From: an uncultured Bacteroidota bacterium
GTDB taxonomy: Bacteria; Bacteroidota; Bacteroidia; Bacteroidales; P3
Assembly (NCBI GenBank): GCA_902790215.1
Contig: CADAQX010000013.1
Location: 1 to 53,366 of the forward strand
Direction: 5' to 3'
DNA length: 53,366 nt
Shown: in pieces, positions 48,418 to 53,366 of the stretch
Position numbering within the stretch: the stretch's first letter is position 1
Layout of the letters: every line of letters starts with the position of its first letter
Made by a program: the position numbers and the translations under genes
Notes under the pieces: model-generated
Told to the model about the DNA's origin: nothing
The model's input: the letters and a program-made list of their open reading frames with translations, nothing else
Databases searched by the model: none

Positions 48418-50472
48418 TTACTTGTTGTAATTACTGAGACCCTCGTTCAGGTAGTTGACAAATTTCTGCACGTCGCGGTCATACTTGTAGTTCTCTTTGG
48501 TCAGAACCTTCCCGTCGGCGTCGATGATGACATAGTAGGGCTGGGCATTCATGTTGTACATGCTCTTCTCATAATACAGATTGCGGCGGCCGAGGGTTTT
48601 CAGCACCCGTCCGTTGTCGTCTGTAACCCATTCCTCCTCGGGCAGGTCGATGGTGTTCTCATCCACATACAGGCCACACATGACGAACTTGGTGGTGAGC
48701 AACTCCTTCACCTCTTTGTCGGCCCACACATAGTGCTCCATCTCGCGGCAGTTGGCGCAGGTCTTTCCCGTGAAGTCGATGAAGATGGGCTTGCCCACTT
48801 GCTTGGCATAGGCCTTGGCCTCGTTCAGGTCGAAGAAACCGTTGAAGCCGGAGGGCATGTGCAGTTTGTCAGCATATTTGCGGGTGCCGAGGTCTTCCGT
48901 GGCAGCTCCGGGAGTATAGGCAATGGTTGAGCCATGCTCTTCGATGCTGCGCTCGATATTAAAGTCTTGCGTCTCCATGGGGGGCAGGAAGCCCGAAATG
49001 GCCTTGAGCGGAGCACCCCACAGGCCGGGGATCATATACACTACAAAGGCGAGGTCAATGATGGCCAAGAACAGGCGGACGACACCGATGTGCTGCAAGT
49101 CCTCGTCGCCTTTGAACTTGAGTTTGCCCAGCAGGTAGATACCCATGAGGCCGAAAATGACAATCCACAAAGCCAAGTAGGTCTCGCGATCAAGCAGACC
49201 CCAGTTGCAGTAGAGGTCAGCCATGGAGAGGAACTTGAGACCGAATGCCAACTCCAGGAAGGCAAACACCACCTTGACGGTGTTGAGCCAGCCACCCGAC
49301 TTCATGTTCTTCAGCACGGAGGGGAACATGGCCAGCAGGGTGAAGGGGGCGGCAAAGCCGATGCCAAAGCCCAGCATGGTGATGAGGCTCACCCAGCGGT
49401 CTGTGGTGCTGGTGGAAAGGCTCACCAATGCGGCACCGAGGATAGGACCGGTGCAGCTGAACGACACCAGCACGGTGGTGAGGGCGATAAAGAACGGAGC
49501 CAGCAGACCGCCTTTGTCAGCCTGTTCGTCCGATTTGTTAATCCACTTCTCGGGCATTTTAATCTCAAACAGGCCGAAGAAACTGAGAGAGAAGATGAGG
49601 AAGATGATGAAGAAAAGCAGGTTGGGAACCCAGTGGGTGCCGATAAAGTACAGTGCTTCGGGACCGAATATGAGGGTGAGGATGGCACCCAGCACGGCAA
49701 ACAGGAAGACGATGGAGAACCCAAAGAACCAGGCTTGGCGGCGCGAGGCACGTTTGTTGTCGGTCGAGTTCATGAAGAAATTCACTGTCATCGGAATCAT
49801 GGGGAACACGCAGGGCGTGAACATCGTCAGTATGCCGCCCAGCAGAGCAAACAGGAATACCACGATGAGCGACTGTTTCTTACCTTCGGGTTGCCCTTCG
49901 GTGTCGGCCACGGCAGGGGCAATGGTGTCAACAATGGCTTCGTTTTCCTGCAACGTCTCCGTTGCGGTATCGGTCACCGGCATTTCGAGGTCATCCAGCT
50001 CGTTTTTGAGATCCTGCAGCGCACCTTTTACACTGAAGGAAAAATCGCGGTCGTCCGGCGCAATGCACGAGCCGTTGTTGCAAAGCTGGTAGCTATAGGT
50101 GCCCTTGACCTTGAAATCCTTTTGCGAAAGGCGTTCAATCTTCTGACGGAATACCACGCGCCCACTGAAAGAGCGGACGGTGCAGTTGAAGTCTTTGTCA
50201 AACTCCTCATGGGGTTTCGGCTCGCTCACTTTGCCTTTCAGGGCGTAGTCTTTCGAGGGGGTGAACTCAAAGGAAATGCCGATGGGACCCATCGGGTCGG
50301 TGTGCTGGGAATAGAGATGCCAGCCCTCGTCGAGCTGGGCGGTGAAAATCAGTTCCGACTCATTCCCGTTGAGTTCTTTTACTTGGAATGACCATTTGAC
50401 GGGATCCATTATCTGTGCCATGCTGGCCCAGGCCAGACCGACAAACAGGAATAAAGATAGAAATCTTTTCAT
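48418..50472 (-). CDS. dsbD: DsbD-family thiol:disulfide interchange protein
   Basis: A 684-residue protein that carries electrons from cytosolic thioredoxin across the membrane to periplasmic thiols. Parts in order: signal peptide 1-19; N-terminal periplasmic domain (~20-165) with the Cys pair LCNNGSCIAPDD; an eight-helix membrane core (~205-500) with its two redox Cys in FTPCVFPMIPMTV and FSCTGPILGAAL; and a C-terminal thioredoxin domain with the CxxC FTGKTCANCREMEHY. All three cysteine pairs are present. It starts 31 bp after the beta-propeller gene and ends in a hairpin. It may supply reductant to CxxC-containing exported proteins such as the two Omp28-like proteins; that link is speculative. 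Confidence 0.94.
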   Translation of the reverse strand: MKRFLSLFLFVGLAWASMAQIMDPVKWSFQVKELNGNESELIFTAQLDEGWHLYSQHTDPMGPIGISFEFTPSKDYALKGKVSEPKPHEEFDKDFNCTVRSFSGRVVFRQKIERLSQKDFKVKGTYSYQLCNNGSCIAPDDRDFSFSVKGALQDLKNELDDLEMPVTDTATETLQENEAIVDTIAPAVADTEGQPEGKKQSLIVVFLFALLGGILTMFTPCVFPMIPMTVNFFMNSTDNKRASRRQAWFFGFSIVFLFAVLGAILTLIFGPEALYFIGTHWVPNLLFFIIFLIFSLSFFGLFEIKMPEKWINKSDEQADKGGLLAPFFIALTTVLVSFSCTGPILGAALVSLSTSTTDRWVSLITMLGFGIGFAAPFTLLAMFPSVLKNMKSGGWLNTVKVVFAFLELAFGLKFLSMADLYCNWGLLDRETYLALWIVIFGLMGIYLLGKLKFKGDEDLQHIGVVRLFLAIIDLAFVVYMIPGLWGAPLKAISGFLPPMETQDFNIERSIEEHGSTIAYTPGAATEDLGTRKYADKLHMPSGFNGFFDLNEAKAYAKQVGKPIFIDFTGKTCANCREMEHYVWADKEVKELLTTKFVMCGLYVDENTIDLPEEEWVTDDNGRVLKTLGRRNLYYEKSMYNMNAQPYYVIIDADGKVLTKENYKYDRDVQKFVNYLNEGLSNYNK

Positions 50473-50503
50473 AACGGTATTATTGGTTCTTGTTTAACAG
50501 ATG

Positions 50504-51799
50504 TTATTTCAGTGTAAACTTGGCTGTACGGGTGCCTTTTCCGGTCTTCACTTTGACGGTGTACGAACCCTTTTTCATCTTGGCGATGTTGATGTGGGCT
50601 CCGTTGCGGTATTTGGGCACGGTGCGCACTTTCTCACCTTTGGAGTTGAGGAAGACGACCTCGGCCTCTGCGGCGTTCATGGTGATGGTGATGTAGCCTT
50701 CTTCCAGATAGGGCGTCAGTTTGATGCGTTCTTCCGGGTCTTCCGCTGCGGCGTGCTTGCCGGGTTTGTCACCCGCGGCTGCGGCGTTCTCGCTGCTCTC
50801 CTCTTCCGTTGCTGTCTCGGTGTTCTCTGCCACCTCGGGCTCCATCATCTTAAAGCCGCTCAGGCAGAAAAGGCCTTTCTCGTCGGTGCCGAACCAGATG
50901 TTGTCAAACCTGTCGATGGCCACATTCTGAAACATGCACCTCGGCAGTTTGTCGCCGGCACGGAAGGTCTCCCACCGCTCGGCGCAGTCGAATACCGCCA
51001 CGCCCCCGTCGGTGGCCATCCACAGGTGTCCTTCCTTGTCAAACACGAGGTCGTTCACCTGATTGCCCGGAATAGGGCAGTTGTCGGTGTTGAATATCTT
51101 CCACGTCTCGCCGTCGAAGCGGCACAACCCCTCGAGGGTGCCAATCCACTTGACATTGCTCTTGTCGATGGCTATGGAGAGGACGATATTGTGTGCTATC
51201 TTCGATGTCTTGGTGGTGTAGGAAATCCAGCGGCCCCCGTCATAGACGCAGAGACCGTCATTCGTGCCAATCCATTTGCGGTCGCGGTTGTCAACCACCA
51301 CACACAGGATAAAGTCGCTCAGCAGTCCGCTTTCCGATGCGGTGAACTTGTTCCAATTCACCCCGTCGTATTCCACAAAGCCGCTCAGCGTCACGCCAAT
51401 CCATTTCTCGCCCGCGTGGTCAACGGCTATGTCGCGGATGTATTTCATGTTCAGCCGTCGTGTCTCCTCACTGTGCTCGAACCAGCGGTTGCCGTTGAAC
51501 TCTATCACGCCGTAGTCGTCGGTGCCTATCCACAGCGTGTTGCCCTCCGGCACGAGACAGTTGACAAACTGGTTTTTCAGCTTCTCGTTGAAGTCGGAAT
51601 AGTCGGTCCACTTGCCGTCGCGGAAGCTGTTGAGCCCTTGGGTGGTGCCTACCCACAGGGTGCCGCGGTTGTCGGCAGCCACGGCCAGGATGTTGTTGCC
51701 TGTCAGCTCCGAGTTTTTGGTGGTGTAGTTGGTCCATTTCTGCGCTGTGGCGGGCACGGCCAGCAGAACAACGGACAATATGGTCAGGATGCGTTTCAT
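50504..51799 (-). CDS. Secreted two-component-regulator-propeller-like protein with a T9SS-like C-terminal tail
   Basis: 431 residues with a signal peptide 1-19 (MKRILTILSVVLLAVPATA|Q). Residues ~20-310 are a beta-propeller of repeated blades of the Reg_prop type (AVAADNRGTLWVGTTQGL, VNDLVFDKEGHLWMATDGGV, NVAIDRFDNIWFGTDEKG). There is no histidine kinase part. A low-complexity Glu/Ala linker (~320-365) leads to a C-terminal ~65-residue domain resembling a T9SS type A sorting domain (VVFLNSKGEKVRTV, MKKGSYTVKVKTGKG, TAKFTLK). It sits between the 51837 gene (37 bp) and dsbD (31 bp). Confidence 0.8.
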   Translation of the reverse strand: MKRILTILSVVLLAVPATAQKWTNYTTKNSELTGNNILAVAADNRGTLWVGTTQGLNSFRDGKWTDYSDFNEKLKNQFVNCLVPEGNTLWIGTDDYGVIEFNGNRWFEHSEETRRLNMKYIRDIAVDHAGEKWIGVTLSGFVEYDGVNWNKFTASESGLLSDFILCVVVDNRDRKWIGTNDGLCVYDGGRWISYTTKTSKIAHNIVLSIAIDKSNVKWIGTLEGLCRFDGETWKIFNTDNCPIPGNQVNDLVFDKEGHLWMATDGGVAVFDCAERWETFRAGDKLPRCMFQNVAIDRFDNIWFGTDEKGLFCLSGFKMMEPEVAENTETATEEESSENAAAAGDKPGKHAAAEDPEERIKLTPYLEEGYITITMNAAEAEVVFLNSKGEKVRTVPKYRNGAHINIAKMKKGSYTVKVKTGKGTRTAKFTLK

Positions 51800-51836
51800 T
51801 TCAAGTGTTGCAGGTGTATATGGGTTCAATAATTGT

Positions 51837-53105
51837 TCAGGTTTTGTGTTTCTCTTTCTTGGCGGCGGGGAAGAGGATGTTGTTCAGTATCAGCCGGTAG
51901 CCGGGTGAGTTGGGGAAGAGCGACAAATCCGTAGGCGGGTCGCCCACAAAGTGGCGGTAGTCCTCCGGGTCGTGGCCGCCGAGGAATGTCCAAGTGCCTT
52001 TGCCGTACTCGCCGTGCAGGTAGCGCACCTCGCCCAGAGCCTTGTTTTCGGCCAGGATGACCGCCGACGACTTGACGCACTCGCGCCGGAAGGCCGTGGT
52101 CTGTCCCATGAAGCCGTGGATGATGCGCGTATGGTTCTGTGTCAGCATGGTGGGCACCCAGTCCCATTTGGCGGAGAAGTCAAAGAGCGTGAAGAAATCA
52201 TTCTTCTCGTTCACTACCCGTTGGCGTGTGCGGTCGTCGACGTCAATGGTGGATATTTCATATTCTCGCGGGTTGGTGCTGAGTCGGAAGTTCTTGAAGG
52301 CAAAAGTCTTGTCGTAGTCCAGCTGCTCCTGTGCATCGGGCTGCATGGGGTCGCCGTCGAACATCACATCGCAGATGTCCACATTCTCGGCGGCCAGGGC
52401 CACGTCGTAGCTGTCGGGTGCCGAGCACATGGCAAAGAGGAATCCGCCGCCCATGACAAAATCGCGAATCTTTTGTGCCACGGCCAGTTTCAGCTGGCTC
52501 ACCTTGGCAAATCCCAGTTTGGTCGCCGTGGCTTCCTGGGCGCGTACATCCTCGATATACCATTGCTGGTTGCGGTAGTTGCCCCAGAACTTGCCATATT
52601 GGCCGGTGAAGTCTTCGTGGTGCAGGTGCAGCCAGTCGTACATTGGCAGCACACCGGCTATCACCTCCTCGTCATAAACCACGTCGTAGGGTATGTCGGC
52701 ATAGGTGAGCACCAGCGTCACTGCATCGTCCCAGGGGAGCTTGTTTTTCGGCGAATACACTGCAATCTTGGGTGCCTTCTGCAGCTTCACGGCATCCATG
52801 TTCACCGATGGGTCGGCAATCTCGGAGAGGATGGCGCTCGACTGCCCGTCGGCAATCACCTCGGCGGTGACGCCGCGCAGACGGCACTCCTTGTCGAGCA
52901 GGTCGGCATACTTCATCATAAAGCTGCCGCCACGGTAGTTGAGCAGCCACGTCACCTCTACGTCGCGCTGCAGCGCATAGTAGGCCACCCCGTAGGCCTT
53001 GAGGTGGTTTTTCTGCACCTCGTCCATGGGGATGAGCAGGTAGGCCGCCCGCGCAGGCAGCACGGTCAATAGCAGAATCAGCGATATGATGACACCTTTT
53101 TTCAT
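51837..53105 (-). CDS. Secreted protein of the 'asparagine synthetase B-like' Bacteroidota family
   Basis: 422 residues, signal peptide about 1-20 (MKKGVIISLILLLTVLPARA). Conserved parts: AYLLIPMDEVQKNHLKAYGV, WLLNYRGGSF, GGGFLFAMCSAPDSYDVAL, GKGTWTFLGGHDPEDYRH and the C-terminal LSLFPNSPGYRLILNNILFP. Databases often label such proteins asparagine synthetase B, but there is no N-terminal Cys nucleophile, no amidotransferase domain and no PP-loop here, and a signal peptide is present; the label looks wrong. The GGHDPEDYRH and glutamine-amidotransferase-like fold pattern (GGG.L...CSA) hints at a class I GATase-like Rossmann domain. First gene of the cluster with the propeller protein and dsbD. 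Confidence 0.7.
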   Translation of the reverse strand: MKKGVIISLILLLTVLPARAAYLLIPMDEVQKNHLKAYGVAYYALQRDVEVTWLLNYRGGSFMMKYADLLDKECRLRGVTAEVIADGQSSAILSEIADPSVNMDAVKLQKAPKIAVYSPKNKLPWDDAVTLVLTYADIPYDVVYDEEVIAGVLPMYDWLHLHHEDFTGQYGKFWGNYRNQQWYIEDVRAQEATATKLGFAKVSQLKLAVAQKIRDFVMGGGFLFAMCSAPDSYDVALAAENVDICDVMFDGDPMQPDAQEQLDYDKTFAFKNFRLSTNPREYEISTIDVDDRTRQRVVNEKNDFFTLFDFSAKWDWVPTMLTQNHTRIIHGFMGQTTAFRRECVKSSAVILAENKALGEVRYLHGEYGKGTWTFLGGHDPEDYRHFVGDPPTDLSLFPNSPGYRLILNNILFPAAKKEKHKT

Positions 53106-53183
53106 GCAATTTACTATAACGTGCAAAAAGGATTATTATTGTATTGCGCGCCATTCCAATTTGGAATTTTTATGACGTATTGT

Positions 53184-53208
53184 CCCAAATCGGTCATTAA
53201 GGTTTCAT
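53184..53208. repeat. Dispersed repeat A end box, further copy
   Basis: CCCAAATCGGTCATTAAGGT is the same box as the ends of the 14205-14399 element and the start of the 38959 copy. Sequence 53209-53307 shows no gene. Confidence 0.75.
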
Positions 53209-53307
53209 ACCTAATTGCCACTTGATATAACGTGGCCGAGGAAGTCTATCCCCTCGCCACTGAGGAGCACGCGCTCTTAATAGGCTCTACCCAGTATGTA
53301 GAAACCA

Positions 53308-53366
53308 TCAAGCGCCGTCATTTATTCGATCGTTATTCGATCGTTTTCCACTCGTTTTCCGTTTCA
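53308..53366. repeat. Dispersed repeat B, copy truncated by the window edge
   Basis: Nearly identical (three differences or so) to the reverse complement of 39222-39279, including TTATTCGATCGTTTTCCACT. The second hairpin arm would lie beyond the window. Confidence 0.8.

Overview
The window looks like a piece of a Bacteroidota (Bacteroidales-type) chromosome, from an organism with a type IX secretion system (T9SS). Direct evidence: about a dozen intergenic regions carry the Bacteroidota -7 promoter element TAnnTTTG (often TATCTTTG or TATTTTTG); a PorX-type response regulator with a PglZ domain is present; and two secreted proteins end in T9SS type A C-terminal sorting domains. Two ECF sigma/anti-sigma-like modules and a ferredoxin-linked 2-oxoacid oxidoreductase operon fit an anaerobic Bacteroidales. 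The genus cannot be fixed from the sequence alone.

Layout. 1-1459 (-): an ATGA-overlapped trio of ECF sigma factor, membrane anti-sigma-like protein and a truncated membrane-anchored protein. 1460-1910: heptamer repeats. 1911-7047: divergent mfd (-) and porX (+), with promoter boxes that nearly overlap. 7124-9253 (-): tex. 9598-14112 (+): two paralogous Omp28-like T9SS cargo proteins separated by a foldback element, a secreted hypothetical protein and nadD. 14113-14413: a terminator-like hairpin and a repeat with 19-bp inverted ends. 14414-19787: an AT-hook acidic protein, an LTA-synthase-like membrane sulfatase and a UvrD-type helicase with an inserted DEDDh exonuclease. 19868-26011 (-): glmS, a lipoprotein, a nitroreductase and the four-subunit 2-oxoacid:ferredoxin oxidoreductase. 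26452-34466: parE, a membrane protein, a secreted six-hairpin glycosidase-like protein, a small acidic protein plus a UDG-superfamily protein, a membrane-anchored metallophosphoesterase, a ZIP transporter and bcp. 34577-38884 (+): ECF sigma, anti-sigma-like protein, two outer-membrane-type proteins, a lipoprotein and a TM2 protein. 38885-41757: dispersed repeats plus an exact 77-bp inverted repeat flanking adk and a C1 peptidase. 41756-47321 (-): a CzcCBA-type metal efflux operon. 47574-47648: initiator tRNA-Met. 47930-53105 (-): a small basic secreted protein, then a three-gene cluster of dsbD, a beta-propeller protein with a T9SS-like tail, and a so-called asparagine synthetase B-like secreted protein. 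The right edge carries another copy of the dispersed repeats.

How the genes connect. Much of the content concerns envelope biogenesis and secretion: PorX (T9SS regulator), T9SS cargo, DsbD (periplasmic thiol reduction), the LTA-synthase-like enzyme, two ECF modules and RND efflux. These sit among housekeeping repair and metabolism genes (mfd, parE, adk, nadD, glmS, tex).

The least explained material is in the repeats and architectures: the 77-bp inverted repeat around adk and the peptidase; a composite dispersed element (CCAAATCGGTCATTA box plus a long hairpin) at 38.96-39.26 kb and at the right edge; a 27-nt leader repeated just before the start codons at 37886 and 38447; the 165-bp foldback element between the Omp28-like genes; the helicase with an embedded exonuclease and a CxHx4CxxC cluster; and ParE with Leu in place of Asp in its EGDSA motif.
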